This document shows, one piece after another, positions 9,040-19,096 of a stretch of DNA of 64,000 nucleotides (its first letter is position 1; the number at the start of each line of letters is the position of its first letter). Origin of the DNA: Bacteroidetes bacterium HGW-Bacteroidetes-4 (GTDB lineage Bacteria; Bacteroidota; Bacteroidia; Bacteroidales; SZUA-534); contig PHDD01000003.1 in NCBI GenBank assembly GCA_002840905.1, positions 136,376 to 200,375 of the forward strand. Reading direction: 5' to 3'. Both the position numbers and the translations under genes were made by a program. The notes under the pieces were generated by a model. The model was not told the origin of the DNA and searched no databases. It saw only the letters and a list, made by a program, of their open reading frames with translations.

Positions 9040-10197
9040 ATGAGACTTGCGCTTTTTGTTTTATTGTTTCTTTTATCGGGTAGCCTGATGGCTCAGATTG
9101 AAAACGAGATACGAAATTTTGTGGACAGCACAGAAATTTTAATCAATAACGGACGCCGTTTGTTGATAAAGAGCCTTGAAGAAGACAACCCGGAAAAAGC
9201 CAATCAGGTATATACCTATCTGATTAATGCCTCGGGCAAGGATATTTGCCGGGCCTTTTCGTACGATGAACAAATGTGCCTGAGTCTGATATTTGAAAAC
9301 TATCAGGCTTGGATCGATCATGCCATCAATTTCAGACAGCTTTATGCGACCTACAATAATTCCCGCGACGACAATCTTTACTCATTTTTACGGCAATACC
9401 TGATCCGGATGCAACCCGATTTGTTGCAGCGAATAAATACTACCGCTTTAACCGACGAAGACAAGGCCCTGATTCAATTGTTTTTGCACTTGATAATTAT
9501 CGACCGGGCCGATGATACGTACAACCAAATGCTGAAAGATTTTAAACGCCTGTATCCACAAACCCGCTATGCCGTGTTCTTTTCCGATTATATGCCGGGG
9601 GTAAGGGTAAAAGCGGGTTCAGCTTTTGGCATGGGAGTTTCGGGCATTTTTCCAACCGACAATCTGGCTACGGGTTTTAGCAGCAATGTGGGATTTAATA
9701 TGTCGTGGGATTTTAATATAAATAATATTTATACTTCGTTGTATATGCAGGCCGGTGCCTTGCATGTGAATACCCCCTTTAGTATGTATAACAATTTTCA
9801 AACTATTGACTTCGATAATAGCGATTCATTTTCATACATCGATGGAGGCCTTATTATGGGTTATTTTGTTGTCCGCAGCAAGCATTTGCATTTAGCTCCC
9901 TTTGGGGCACTAATGGGAACCAACCTGACCAGTAACCTATATACCGATCCGGATGATGAAAAATATGAAGTGAAGATAGTTAACACCTTTAGTTATGGCG
10001 TTGGATTAAAGACCGAACTAAAGCTTTTTGAATACGACCTGCATAATTTCTATGGGTACGGACAAACAGGAAAATCATACTTTAGTTTAAAAACCGAAGT
10101 GGGCTATAATGTATTGGCTAAGCATAACTTTGAAGGGTTCAGAGGAAACATTGCCTATGTGAGGGCAACACTGATGTGGGGCTTTGGTAATTTTTAA
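9040..10197 (+). CDS. Unknown exported protein, possible outer-membrane barrel at C-terminus
   Basis: I do not recognise this 385-residue protein. The chosen start (MRLALFVLLFLLSGSLMAQ) gives a clean signal peptide cut after the AQ; an in-frame ATG at 8995 would put 15 polar residues ahead of it. The mature N-terminal half (about 20-180) is helical and charged. The second half (about 200-385) has alternating aromatic and glycine-rich strands such as YFVVRSKHLHLAPFGA and ends NIAYVRATLMWGFGNF; the terminal Phe suggests an outer-membrane beta-barrel, which is inference. It stands alone after the 41-bp array, with no strong terminator before the MORN gene. Confidence 0.7.
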   Translation: MRLALFVLLFLLSGSLMAQIENEIRNFVDSTEILINNGRRLLIKSLEEDNPEKANQVYTYLINASGKDICRAFSYDEQMCLSLIFENYQAWIDHAINFRQLYATYNNSRDDNLYSFLRQYLIRMQPDLLQRINTTALTDEDKALIQLFLHLIIIDRADDTYNQMLKDFKRLYPQTRYAVFFSDYMPGVRVKAGSAFGMGVSGIFPTDNLATGFSSNVGFNMSWDFNINNIYTSLYMQAGALHVNTPFSMYNNFQTIDFDNSDSFSYIDGGLIMGYFVVRSKHLHLAPFGALMGTNLTSNLYTDPDDEKYEVKIVNTFSYGVGLKTELKLFEYDLHNFYGYGQTGKSYFSLKTEVGYNVLAKHNFEGFRGNIAYVRATLMWGFGNF

Positions 10198-10296
10198 GCA
10201 GCAATAAACAGAAGCAAGAGACCAAAGGAATATATCGCAACAAAGGGTAAAGCAATAGATTCCTTTAAGGGAATCGTGCGAGCGGGCGAAATATTT

Positions 10297-10327
10297 TTTC
10301 AATAAATAGCTAAAAATGTTACTTTTG
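10297..10327 (+). promoter_or_regulatory. Promoter of the MORN-repeat gene
   Basis: TTTC at 10297-10300 is followed after 19 bases by TACTTTTG at 10320-10327, matching the Bacteroidetes -33/-7 pattern. The start codon at 10344 is only 17 bases downstream of the -7 element, so the leader is very short. Confidence 0.6.
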
Positions 10328-10343
10328 ATTAAAAATATCCCCA

Positions 10344-11186
10344 ATGGTGAAGTACCTGCTTACAATATGGGTTTTGTTGATTTCGTTTGCCGGATTTGGG
10401 CAGAAATCCGAAACATATCAGGGTGAAACCGTTAACCAGCGCGATGCCGACAACCAGAAGCAGGGAGTGTGGGTTAGCCTGAGTCCGGCAGGGGTACTCG
10501 AGGAAAAAGGACAATATACCAACAACAAAAAAGAAGGCCTTTGGTTAGCTTACTATCCTTCGGGTAAGTTAAAACATGAAATTACCTACAAAAATAACCG
10601 GCCCGATGGTCCCGCTAAATTTTATTATCCCGATGGCAAGGTTTCGGAACAGGGAATCTGGAAAATAAACAAATGGGTGGGCGAATACAAATACTATCAC
10701 GAGAACGGCAGCCTGGCTTACGACTGGAGTTACAACGAAACCGGCCAGCGTACCGGTGAGCAGCGCTATTACTACAGCGACGGTTCCTTAATGATAAAAG
10801 GCGATTGGACCGATGGAAAAAAACAGGGCATCCTTACCGAATACCACCCCGATGGAAGCATCAAAGCCGAAATGAATTTCACCGACGGTAAAATTGAGGT
10901 GGCTTCCATTAAAGAATTTGAGATTTCCGAAAAACCAGCCAAAAAGCAAATCGCACCAAAACTCCAGCCGGTTACCAACGAAAAAGCAACGGGGAAGGAA
11001 CTTGATTTTTTTACCCAAACGGGCTATTACGTAACCTACAACGAGCTTAAAAAAGTCGATCGCGAAGGCGACTTTGTCAAAGGCAAATTTATAAATGGCA
11101 AGCGCTACCTGTATAACGATCAGGGCGAACTCATCCGAACGCTGGTTTATAAAGATGGCAAAGTGATAGAGTCGCTTGATCCTTAA
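10344..11186 (+). CDS. Exported MORN-repeat (YwqK-type) protein
   Basis: A 280-residue protein with a signal peptide (MVKYLLTIWVLLISFAGFGQ) followed by at least six MORN_2-type repeats at about residues 35-175, with phrases such as GQYTNNKKEGLWLAYYPSGKL, YYPDGKVSEQGIWKINKWVGEY and YYSDGSLMIKGDW. These tandem beta-hairpin repeats usually serve as binding scaffolds. Many such proteins are labelled 'toxin-antitoxin YwqK family antitoxin', but no toxin gene is next to this one, so that label should not be taken literally. The C-terminal part (about 185-280) carries one more divergent repeat. It has its own promoter and lies upstream of cysS. Confidence 0.85.
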   Translation: MVKYLLTIWVLLISFAGFGQKSETYQGETVNQRDADNQKQGVWVSLSPAGVLEEKGQYTNNKKEGLWLAYYPSGKLKHEITYKNNRPDGPAKFYYPDGKVSEQGIWKINKWVGEYKYYHENGSLAYDWSYNETGQRTGEQRYYYSDGSLMIKGDWTDGKKQGILTEYHPDGSIKAEMNFTDGKIEVASIKEFEISEKPAKKQIAPKLQPVTNEKATGKELDFFTQTGYYVTYNELKKVDREGDFVKGKFINGKRYLYNDQGELIRTLVYKDGKVIESLDP

Positions 11187-11317
11187 TTTATAAAAGCAAA
11201 ACACATTTACTGCTATTACTCCCAGAAAAAGAACCAGGCGCCGTAAACGCCATTGGCCAATTTTACCTTACACTTAAGAAGGATTCTCCATATAGCCGGC
11301 TTTTAAATAATAATTTT

Positions 11318-11325
11318 TAGCTTTG
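11318..11325 (+). promoter_or_regulatory. -7 promoter element upstream of cysS
   Basis: TAGCTTTG fits TAnnTTTG exactly and lies 23 bases before the cysS start codon. No good TTTG is found at the -33 position, so only the -7 box is claimed. Confidence 0.45.
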
Positions 11326-11348
11326 CAGCTACAAAACCAGAAGATATA

Positions 11349-12824
11349 ATGCAACACAAAGTTTTCATTTATAATACGCTAACACGCAAAAAAGAAGAAT
11401 TTATTCCCATTCACCCCGGCCACCTGGGGCTATACGTTTGCGGACCTACCGTTTACGGTGAAGCCCATCTGGGGCATGCACGCCCGGCGGTAACCTTCGA
11501 TTTGCTTACCCGCTATTTTGAGCACCTGGGTTATAAAGTTCGCTACGTCCGCAACATTACCGATGTGGGTCACCTGGCTGACGAAGTAGCTGGTGAGGGA
11601 GAAGATAAAATTGCCCGTAAAGCCCGGTTGGAACAAGTGGAGCCCATGGAAATTGTGCATCGCTATACCGAAAGTTACCACGATAACATGCGGGCACTAA
11701 ATGTTAAATCACCTTCCATCGAACCCCGCGCAACCGGCCATATTATTGAGCAACAGCAGATGATACGTGAGATTCTTTCTCAGGGCTTTGCGTACGAGGT
11801 AAATGGCTCGGTGTATTTCGACGTGTTTAAATACAACGAAAAATACCCCTACGGAAAACTCTCGGGACGCAAACTCGAAGAGCTTTACGAAAATACCCGT
11901 ACCCTTGACGGACAAAGTGAAAAACGCAACAGTGCCGACTTTGCCCTGTGGAAAAAAGCAGCACCCGAACATATTATGCGCTGGCCCAGCGAGTGGAGCG
12001 ACGGTTTTCCCGGATGGCACATGGAATGCTCGGCCATGAGTACCCGTTACCTGGGCAAAACCTTCGATATTCACGGAGGTGGCATGGATTTGGTTTTTCC
12101 GCATCACGAAGCCGAGATTGCCCAATCCACAGCGGCACATGGTCACGATGCAGCCCGCTACTGGATGCATAACAACATGATTACCATTAACGGACAAAAG
12201 ATGGGCAAGTCGCTGGGAAATTTCATCACCCTGAACGAATTGTTTACCGGTTCGCATTCCTTGCTTGAAAAAGCTTACAGTCCCATGACCATCCGATTCT
12301 TTATTCTGATGGCGCACTACCGGGGAACCGTCGATTTTTCGAACGAAGCCTTACTTGCTGCCGAAAAAGGACTCGATCGTTTGATGAAAGGGATGGAAGC
12401 CACTCAAAAAATTATTGCATCCGCTAAAAGTACGGTTGATGTAGCCGCTTTACACCACAAATGTTACCAGGCTCTGAACGACGATTTGAACAGTCCCGTT
12501 TTGTTGGCTCAACTTTTTGAGGCTGTAAAAATTACCAACAGCCTGCTGGCCGGAAACGAAACTATTGATGCTAAAGGACTGGAATTACTCCGCAAGTTGT
12601 ACCACGATTTTGTTGTGGATATACTTGGGCTGCTGCCCGAGGCTCAATCAGGTGCTGCCAAATCCGATTTAAGCGGACAGCTTATTGAATTGTTGTTGAA
12701 CTTACGTATTGAAGCCAAAAACAATAAAGATTGGGCTACTGCCGATAGCATCCGCAACCAGCTTACCCAAATGGGCGTGGTAATTAAAGACACCAAAGAC
12801 GGCTTTGAGTGGGAACTAAAATAA
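11349..12824 (+). CDS. cysS: Cysteinyl-tRNA synthetase
   Basis: Charges tRNA-Cys in the cytoplasm. The 491-residue length is usual for this class I enzyme. It shows [18 protein letters not shown] (zinc Cys and the HIGH-type motif, HLGH), the second zinc-site region GWHMECSAM and the signature [17 protein letters not shown]. The KMSKS loop is KMGKS at residues 284-288. The C-terminal helical domain includes the DALI-like segment [11 protein letters not shown]. It is followed after about 100 bases by asnS in the same direction, so sulfur and asparagine charging genes are neighbours, although a separate promoter precedes asnS. Confidence 0.97.
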   Translation: MQHKVFIYNTLTRKKEEFIPIHPGHLGLYVCGPTVYGEAHLGHARPAVTFDLLTRYFEHLGYKVRYVRNITDVGHLADEVAGEGEDKIARKARLEQVEPMEIVHRYTESYHDNMRALNVKSPSIEPRATGHIIEQQQMIREILSQGFAYEVNGSVYFDVFKYNEKYPYGKLSGRKLEELYENTRTLDGQSEKRNSADFALWKKAAPEHIMRWPSEWSDGFPGWHMECSAMSTRYLGKTFDIHGGGMDLVFPHHEAEIAQSTAAHGHDAARYWMHNNMITINGQKMGKSLGNFITLNELFTGSHSLLEKAYSPMTIRFFILMAHYRGTVDFSNEALLAAEKGLDRLMKGMEATQKIIASAKSTVDVAALHHKCYQALNDDLNSPVLLAQLFEAVKITNSLLAGNETIDAKGLELLRKLYHDFVVDILGLLPEAQSGAAKSDLSGQLIELLLNLRIEAKNNKDWATADSIRNQLTQMGVVIKDTKDGFEWELK

Positions 12825-12873
12825 AAACAAAGCACGAAAATTAATTTCATACCAATAAATTGGGCAGCCAAAA

Positions 12874-12904
12874 ACTTGCAACTTGCAAGTAATTATTATT
12901 TTTG
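12874..12904 (+). promoter_or_regulatory. asnS promoter with a perfect 17-bp palindrome in its spacer
   Basis: CTTG at 12875-12878 and TATTTTTG at 12897-12904 form a -33/-7 pair with an 18-base spacer. The perfect inverted repeat ACTTGCAA-C-TTGCAAGT (12874-12890) covers the -33 box and most of the spacer. It could be an operator, or the stem of a cysS terminator because a T-rich run follows. Confidence 0.55.
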
Positions 12905-12931
12905 CCCTTTATTTTTGAACAGGAAAAAACT

Positions 12932-14380
12932 ATGGAATCATTGAGAAGAACAAAAATTGCAGCAGCGCTTAAATCAACTGATTTTGGCAGTAAAGTTTGT
13001 GTAAAAGGATGGGTACGTACCAAACGCGGAAGTAAGAACGTGGCTTTTATAGCTTTAAACGACGGATCGACCATTCATAACATTCAGGTGGTTGCCGATC
13101 GCGAAAATATCGACGATTCCATATTGGATCGCATCCATACCGGTGCATCACTGAATGTTATTGGCACGCTTACCGAAAGTCAGGGCTCGGGGCAAAATGT
13201 AGAACTGATGGCTGAGAGCATCGAGGTTTATGGTGAAGCTAACCCCGATGAATATCCCTTGCAACCCAAAAAGCACAGCCTTGAATTTTTGCGCGAAAAA
13301 GCACACCTGCGTTTTCGCACCAACACGTTTAGCGCCGTGTTCCGCATCCGGCATGCCATGGCTTATGCCATCCATAAGTTTTTCAACGATAAAGGGTTTT
13401 ACTACATGCATTCGCCTATCATTACCGGTTCCGATGCCGAAGGGGCAGGCGAAATGTTTCAGGTTACCACCCTCGATTTAAACAAGTTGCCCAAAACCAA
13501 AGACGGCGAAGTGGATTATTCTAAAGATTTCTTTGGGAAAATGACCAACCTAACTGTTTCGGGACAGCTCGAGGGCGAATTGGCCGCGCTGGCTCTTGGC
13601 GAGATTTACACCTTTGGACCAACGTTCCGTGCTGAGAATTCAAACACTTCGCGCCACCTGGCTGAATTCTGGATGATTGAACCCGAAATGGCGTTTTACG
13701 ACATCCACGACAACATGGATTTGGCCGAAGAAATGCTAAAATACCTGATTCAGTATGCCCTCGATAACTGCCGCGATGACCTGGAGTTTTTGCAAAACCG
13801 TCTGCTTGAAGAAGAGAAGTCGAAACCGCAGAACGAACGTTCGGAACTTTCGCTGATTGACAAGCTGGAATTTGTGACCAAAAACGAGTTTGTTCGTTTA
13901 TCGTACACCGAAGCCATTAAGGTTTTGGAAGATTCGAAACCCAACAAAAAAGGACAATTCCAGTATCCGGTAAAATGGGGCATCGACTTACAAAGTGAAC
14001 ACGAACGTTTTTTGGTGGAAAAACATTACAAAAAGCCGGTAATCCTTACCGATTATCCCAAAGAAATTAAGGCTTTTTATATGAAGCAAAACGACGATAA
14101 CAAAACCGTTCGGGCTATGGACGTATTGTTCCCCGGTATTGGCGAAATTATTGGCGGCTCGCAACGTGAAGAAAGTTATGAGAAATTGAAAATTCGTATC
14201 GACGAAATGGGAATTGCCGAAGAAGACATGTGGTGGTTCCTCGAAACCCGCAAGTTTGGTACCGTTCCACACAGTGGATACGGACTGGGTTTTGAACGCC
14301 TGATGCTTTTTGTAACCGGTATGGGTAACATCCGCGATGTGATTCCCTTTGCCCGTACCCCTAAGAATGCGGAATTTTAG
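12932..14380 (+). CDS. asnS: Asparaginyl-tRNA synthetase
   Basis: Charges tRNA-Asn. It is a class IIb synthetase of 482 residues from the Met at 12932 ([15 protein letters not shown]); an in-frame ATG at 12902 overlaps the promoter and is rejected. The N-terminal OB-fold anticodon domain (about 20-120) contains [18 protein letters not shown]. The class II core contains motif 2 ([25 protein letters not shown]) and motif 3 ([20 protein letters not shown]). Asn rather than Asp specificity is supported by the 'SGQLEGE' segment and the '[13 protein letters not shown]' form of motif 2. A strong terminator follows. Confidence 0.96.
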   Translation: MESLRRTKIAAALKSTDFGSKVCVKGWVRTKRGSKNVAFIALNDGSTIHNIQVVADRENIDDSILDRIHTGASLNVIGTLTESQGSGQNVELMAESIEVYGEANPDEYPLQPKKHSLEFLREKAHLRFRTNTFSAVFRIRHAMAYAIHKFFNDKGFYYMHSPIITGSDAEGAGEMFQVTTLDLNKLPKTKDGEVDYSKDFFGKMTNLTVSGQLEGELAALALGEIYTFGPTFRAENSNTSRHLAEFWMIEPEMAFYDIHDNMDLAEEMLKYLIQYALDNCRDDLEFLQNRLLEEEKSKPQNERSELSLIDKLEFVTKNEFVRLSYTEAIKVLEDSKPNKKGQFQYPVKWGIDLQSEHERFLVEKHYKKPVILTDYPKEIKAFYMKQNDDNKTVRAMDVLFPGIGEIIGGSQREESYEKLKIRIDEMGIAEEDMWWFLETRKFGTVPHSGYGLGFERLMLFVTGMGNIRDVIPFARTPKNAEF

Positions 14381-14410
14381 TAATAATAAGCCTGTTATAA
14401 AATACTTATA

Positions 14411-14437
14411 GACCTGCAACAATTGCAGGTCTTTTTT
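14411..14437 (+). terminator. Intrinsic terminator of asnS
   Basis: The nine-base-pair perfect stem GACCTGCAA / TTGCAGGTC with a three-base loop is followed directly by TTTTTT. Confidence 0.9.
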
Positions 14438-14552
14438 CGTTTTAATAACAGTGTTTGCAAAGCTTCAAAAAGCAGGGTACTAACGCAAAAAAACAATATA
14501 TTTTCATTAAATTGCATCCACTTATTTTAATGAACCAATAGCAGTTAATTGC

Positions 14553-15998
14553 ATGTTAAAACAAAGGTTACAACAAAAGCTTTTACAGAAATTATCGCCA
14601 CAGCAGATACAAATGATTAAGCTGCTTGAGATTCCTACCATGCAGTTGCATCAACGCATTAAAAAAGAATTGGAAGAAAACCCGGCTTTGGAAGAAGGCG
14701 CTGAATACGACAGTGATCAAGCCGACGAGGGAATTAACGAAGAAAAGGAATTGGAAGAATTTTCGCTGGAGGATTATCTGGCCGACCAGGACGATACCCC
14801 GGCCTATAAACTGCGGGCCAACAATTATTCAAAAGACGACGAACGAAAAGAAATTCCCTTTTCCATGGGTTCAACTTTTCACGAGAGCCTGCTCACACAG
14901 TTGGGCTTGCGTGTTTTAAGTGATTTTGAAAAGAAACTGGCTGAATATATAATTGGCAACATTGACGACGACGGCTACCTGCGCCGCGATTTGGACGCCA
15001 TTGTCGACGATTTGGCCTTTGCCCTGAATATGGAAACCAGTCTGGAGCAGCTTAAAAAAGTGTTGGAAGTAATACAGGATTTCGATCCTCCAGGCGTGGG
15101 TGCTACCAACCTGCAGGAGTGTTTACTGATTCAAATCAGAAAACGCGATCAGGAAAACGAATCCCTGATTTTGGCAGAAAAAATTCTCGATGAATTCTTT
15201 ACCGAATTTACCCGGAAACATTACGATAAAATAATTGCTAAGTTAAACATTACCGAAGAGGAATTAAAAGCGGCGCTCGACGAAATTCTGCGTCTAAATC
15301 CAAAACCCGGAGGAACCTACTCCGATCCACGCGATCAGAGCAACCGACCAATAATTCCCGATTTTATTCTTGACAACCAGGATGGGAACCTTGAGGTTTC
15401 GCTGTACGAACGCAACGTTCCTGATTTGAAAGTAAGCAGAACCTATGCTGAGATGTTGGATAGTCTGGCACGAAAAAAGGCCAAAAGGAATCGTCAGGAC
15501 AAGGAGACCATAACTTTTGTAAGGCAAAAACTCGATTCGGCCCGCTGGTTTATCGACGCCATTCGGCAGCGGCAAACCACCCTGCTTATTACCATGGAAG
15601 CTATCCTGGAATATCAGCATGAGTATTTCTTAGATGGGGATGAGAAAAAACTCAAACCCATGATTTTAAAAGACATTGCCGATATTACCGGGCTCGATAT
15701 TTCAACTATTTCGCGAGTTGCCAACAGCAAATACATACAAACCGATTTTGGAATATTGTCGTTAAAATCGTTCTTTTCTGAAGCCATGCAAACCACCAGT
15801 GGTGAAGAGGTTAGTGCCCGCGAAGTAAAGAGCATTCTTGAGGAAGCCATTTCAGGCGAGGATAAAAAGAAACCACTTACCGACGAGCGATTAACAAAAA
15901 TTCTTCAGGAGAAAGGTTATCAGATTGCCCGGCGTACAGTAGCCAAATACCGCGAACAGCTCGACATTCCAGTAGCCCGATTACGAAAAGAACTTTAA
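14553..15998 (+). CDS. rpoN: RNA polymerase sigma-54 factor RpoN
   Basis: Alternative sigma factor that needs an AAA+ activator to open promoters. The 481-residue protein has the Gln/Leu-rich activator-contact region I at its N-terminus (LSPQQIQMIKLLEIPTMQL), an acidic region II (about 45-75), the core-binding domain around residues 100-300, a helix-turn-helix (ADITGLDISTISRVANSKYI) and, near the C-terminus, the RpoN box as ARRTVAKYRE. All key parts are intact. It stands alone between the asnS terminator and the PAP2-like gene, and no activator gene lies in the window. Confidence 0.96.
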   Translation: MLKQRLQQKLLQKLSPQQIQMIKLLEIPTMQLHQRIKKELEENPALEEGAEYDSDQADEGINEEKELEEFSLEDYLADQDDTPAYKLRANNYSKDDERKEIPFSMGSTFHESLLTQLGLRVLSDFEKKLAEYIIGNIDDDGYLRRDLDAIVDDLAFALNMETSLEQLKKVLEVIQDFDPPGVGATNLQECLLIQIRKRDQENESLILAEKILDEFFTEFTRKHYDKIIAKLNITEEELKAALDEILRLNPKPGGTYSDPRDQSNRPIIPDFILDNQDGNLEVSLYERNVPDLKVSRTYAEMLDSLARKKAKRNRQDKETITFVRQKLDSARWFIDAIRQRQTTLLITMEAILEYQHEYFLDGDEKKLKPMILKDIADITGLDISTISRVANSKYIQTDFGILSLKSFFSEAMQTTSGEEVSAREVKSILEEAISGEDKKKPLTDERLTKILQEKGYQIARRTVAKYREQLDIPVARLRKEL

Positions 15999-16124
15999 TT
16001 TCTAAAGCTTATCCCGATTGACAGATTGTGGTCAACCTATTTGTTAGCCGGTTTGCATTATTGCAGACTTTGTTGCATCTTCACTACATATAAATTCTTA
16101 CCTTGCGTAAGCAAAAATAAAACC

Positions 16125-16733
16125 ATGACAAAAAAAGTTGTTTCATTAATTTCATTTGTGCTTCATCCGGTGTTTATGACTTTGGTAGGAGTACTAATTA
16201 TTTTAAGCTTTAGCCATTTGGCCTTACTCCCTTCAGAAAGCCGGATAGCCATCATAAAAATTGTAGCGCTAACCAACGTAGTTTTTCCTTTGGCATTACT
16301 GCCACTGTTTTATTATCATAAACTCATTACCGGGATAACTATTTCTGACCGGAACGAACGTTTGTTACCCATTTTTTTAACAGCCGGATTCTACTATTTT
16401 GGATATTACCTGCTGCATAAATATAGGGTACCCATTTTTCTTCAGCAATACCTGTTGGCTGCGTTTATTTGCGTTTTAATGGCAGCTCTTATCCATTTAA
16501 AATGGAAAATCAGCCTGCATACTATGGGAATAGGAGGAGTTATTGGTTTGTTGTCGGTATTGGGATATCGCTATCAAATTCAGTTAGATGGTTTACTCAT
16601 GCTGGCCATAATTTTTGCCGGGCTTATAGCTTCAGCAAGGTTATACCTGCGTGAGCACACACATTCACAGGTTTACGCCGGTTTCTTATTAGGGTTTTTG
16701 GTAACTTTTAGCTTAATGGTATATATAAATTAA
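16125..16733 (+). CDS. PAP2-like integral membrane protein
   Basis: A 203-residue protein with about six hydrophobic segments. The start MTKKVVSLISFVLHP at 16125 is chosen because the frame upstream to 16026 is out of character for this family. The C-terminal segment SARLYLREHTHSQVYAGFLLGF keeps the R..H..Q..G pattern of the last PAP2 phosphatase motif, and ISDRNERLLPIF occurs after the second membrane segment. Members probably act on lipid phosphates, but the first phosphatase motif (KxxxxxxRP) is not evident, so activity is uncertain. It ends six bases before rnr, so the two are likely cotranscribed. Confidence 0.7.
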   Translation: MTKKVVSLISFVLHPVFMTLVGVLIILSFSHLALLPSESRIAIIKIVALTNVVFPLALLPLFYYHKLITGITISDRNERLLPIFLTAGFYYFGYYLLHKYRVPIFLQQYLLAAFICVLMAALIHLKWKISLHTMGIGGVIGLLSVLGYRYQIQLDGLLMLAIIFAGLIASARLYLREHTHSQVYAGFLLGFLVTFSLMVYIN

Positions 16734-16738
16734 ATGCT

Positions 16739-18913
16739 ATGTCGAAAAAGAAAAGTAACGAAGGTTGGAAAAAGAAAGGAAAGAAAACTTCGTTTAACAA
16801 ACCAACCCTTATAAATAAAATACTAAGCATTTTTAACGAGGACCCGGGTCGCTCGTTGAATTATAAACAATTGGCCAACTTGTTGCACGTTACCGATGCC
16901 AACACCCGAAAACTCATAAACGCTTGTTTAATTGAAATGGCAGCCAAAGGAGATCTGATTGAGATTCATCGCGGAAAATTTAAACTGAAAACCACAGGAA
17001 ATTACATTACCGGAAAAGTTGATTTAACCGCCAAAGGCTCGGCTTATATCGTTTCCGATGAAATAGACCGCGATGTTTTTGTAGCAGCAAAAAACCTCAA
17101 CCATGCTTTGCACGACGATGTGGTGCGGGTTTACGTATATGCGCTTAAAAAACGGAATCACGTTGAGGGCGAAGTGGTTGAAATTTTAAAACGCAAACGC
17201 GAAGTTTTTGTCGGGGTCATCGAGGTTTCGCAGCATTTTGCCTTTTTAATTCCGGAGCGAAACCAAATGCCTTTTGATATTTTTATTCCACTCGACAAAT
17301 TAAAGAAAGCCAAAAGCGGACAAAAAGCCATTGCCAAAATAATTGAATGGCCCGAGAACCAAAAAAACCCCATTGGCGAAGTGGTTGAGGTTTTAGGAAT
17401 GCCGGGTGAGAATGAAGTGGAAATGCACGCCATTTTAGCTGAGTTTGGCTTACCTTATGCGTTTCCACAAAAAGTATTGGATACCGCAGAACGTATTCCG
17501 GAAGAAATTACGGAGGAAGAAATTGCTCAACGACGCGACTTTAGAAACATTACCACTTTCACCATCGACCCTTTTGATGCGAAAGATTTTGACGATGCCA
17601 TTTCGTATCAAAAACTTAAAAACGGGAACATCGAGGTAGGGATTCATATTGCCGATGTAACCCACTATGTGAGGCCAAATACCGTTCTTGAGAAAGAAGC
17701 TTATGAACGGGCTACTTCGGTTTACCTGGTCGACAGGGTGGTGCCCATGTTGCCCGAGCGTTTGTCGAATTTTATTTGTTCGCTGCGTCCGAACGAAGAC
17801 AAACTTTGTTTCTCAACGGTAGTTGAACTCGATACTGAAGCTCACGTAATAAACAGTTGGATAGGTAGAACTATCATTAATAGTGATTGTCGGTTTACTT
17901 ACGAGGAAGCTCAGGAAATAATTGAAACGGGTGAGGGAAATTTAAAGGAAGAAATGCTGGCTTTGCATCAATTGGCACAAAAACTCCGTGCCAAAAGGTT
18001 TCAGATGGGGTCCATAGCCTTTGAGCGCAGCGAGGTTAAATTCCAGCTCGATGATAAGGCCCGGCCAATTGGTGTTTACCTGAAAGAAAACAAAGAAAGC
18101 AATCAACTGGTTGAGGAGTTTATGCTACTGGCTAACCGGCAGGTTGCCGAGTTTGTTGGTAAACCCGATGGAAAGAAAACCATAAAAACCTTTGTTTATC
18201 GGGTTCACGATGAACCGAACAAAGAAAAACTGAATGCTTTTGCCCATTTTATAAAAAGGTTCGGCTATCAGGTGCAAACCAAGTCGCCTAAAAAGATTGC
18301 TGAATCAATGAATCAATTGCTGGTTGATGTTCAGGGCCGAAACGAACAAACGGTTGTTGAAACATTAGCCATCAGAACTATGGCAAAAGCAGAATATTCA
18401 ACTAAAAACCTGGGTCACTACGGGCTTTCGTTCGATTACTATTCGCATTTTACATCGCCCATCCGCCGTTATCCCGACATGATGGTACATCGGCTGCTGG
18501 AACAATACCTTAAAGGAGGAAAATCGGCTATACAGGAAAAGTACGAAGAAATGTGCAAACACGCTTCCGATATGGAACAATTAGCAGCCACTGCCGAACG
18601 TTCATCCATAAAATACAAGCAGGTAGAATTTATGAAAGACAATGTGGGTAAAGAGTACCGAGGTGTTATTTCAGGAGTTACGCAATGGGGTATTTATGTG
18701 GAACTTAACGAAACCAAATGTGAAGGCATGATACCCGTTCGATCGCTTACCGACGATTTTTATGAGTACGACGAAGCTGAATTTGCATTAATAGGTGAAC
18801 GAAACAAAAAGCGTTTTACCATGGGCGACAGCATTGCCATTCGGGTAGTTTCAGCAAACCTGGCTAAAAAACAACTCGATTTTGAGCTGGCACCATTCCC
18901 CGAATTGGTGTAA
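16739..18913 (+). CDS. rnr: Ribonuclease R
   Basis: A 3'-5' exoribonuclease that degrades structured RNA. The 724-residue protein has an N-terminal winged-helix segment (about 25-80), cold-shock/OB domains (about 85-230), the RNB catalytic domain with the magnesium aspartates in DPFDAKDFDDAISY, then GIHIADVTHYV and the conserved YSHFTSPIRRYPDMMVHRLL, and a C-terminal S1 domain (about 635-720) starting YRGVISGVTQWGIYVEL. The basic C-terminal tail of enterobacterial RNase R is absent, as usual in this phylum. It begins ATG six bases after the PAP2-like gene and is followed by a terminator. Confidence 0.96.
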   Translation: MSKKKSNEGWKKKGKKTSFNKPTLINKILSIFNEDPGRSLNYKQLANLLHVTDANTRKLINACLIEMAAKGDLIEIHRGKFKLKTTGNYITGKVDLTAKGSAYIVSDEIDRDVFVAAKNLNHALHDDVVRVYVYALKKRNHVEGEVVEILKRKREVFVGVIEVSQHFAFLIPERNQMPFDIFIPLDKLKKAKSGQKAIAKIIEWPENQKNPIGEVVEVLGMPGENEVEMHAILAEFGLPYAFPQKVLDTAERIPEEITEEEIAQRRDFRNITTFTIDPFDAKDFDDAISYQKLKNGNIEVGIHIADVTHYVRPNTVLEKEAYERATSVYLVDRVVPMLPERLSNFICSLRPNEDKLCFSTVVELDTEAHVINSWIGRTIINSDCRFTYEEAQEIIETGEGNLKEEMLALHQLAQKLRAKRFQMGSIAFERSEVKFQLDDKARPIGVYLKENKESNQLVEEFMLLANRQVAEFVGKPDGKKTIKTFVYRVHDEPNKEKLNAFAHFIKRFGYQVQTKSPKKIAESMNQLLVDVQGRNEQTVVETLAIRTMAKAEYSTKNLGHYGLSFDYYSHFTSPIRRYPDMMVHRLLEQYLKGGKSAIQEKYEEMCKHASDMEQLAATAERSSIKYKQVEFMKDNVGKEYRGVISGVTQWGIYVELNETKCEGMIPVRSLTDDFYEYDEAEFALIGERNKKRFTMGDSIAIRVVSANLAKKQLDFELAPFPELV

Positions 18914-18925
18914 GAATTATAAAAC

Positions 18926-18964
18926 TTGTTTGCAAAGCTGTTTTGAAGCAAACAATGGTTTTTT
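18926..18964 (+). terminator. Intrinsic terminator after rnr
   Basis: TTGTTTGC and GCAAACAA form an eight-base-pair stem across a 14-base loop, followed by TGG and a run of six T. Confidence 0.65.
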
Positions 18965-19028
18965 AGCCGATGCTTTAAGTTTTTCAAAAGGTAATTTACA
19001 TCACGCATAAAAAAAAATTCTGAATGCA

Positions 19029-19058
19029 TTGCTTGCTATCAGGTATTTGTTACATTTG
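19029..19058 (+). promoter_or_regulatory. Promoter of the TetR-family gene
   Basis: TTGC at 19029-19032, an 18-base spacer and TACATTTG at 19051-19058 fit the Bacteroidetes promoter form. The palindromic site beginning at 19058 overlaps the transcription start region. Confidence 0.6.
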
Positions 19059-19078
19059 AACAAATCATTCGTTTGTTC
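19058..19078 (+). promoter_or_regulatory. Candidate TetR operator (21-bp inverted repeat)
   Basis: GAACAAA - TCATTCG - TTTGTTC is a perfect seven-base inverted repeat with a seven-base centre. It sits immediately downstream of the -7 element of the regulator gene and ends 18 bases before its start codon, the usual place for an autorepression site of a TetR dimer. Binding is inferred. Confidence 0.6.
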
Positions 19079-19096
19079 CAAAAAAACCATTTATTT

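Noticed and set aside
10344..11186. MORN/YwqK gene as the antitoxin of a toxin-antitoxin pair
   Set aside because: No toxin-like neighbour exists; the label is a naming habit for this repeat family.
11709..12317. A 202-residue minus-strand frame
   Set aside because: It is antisense to cysS and is explained by codon bias in that gene.
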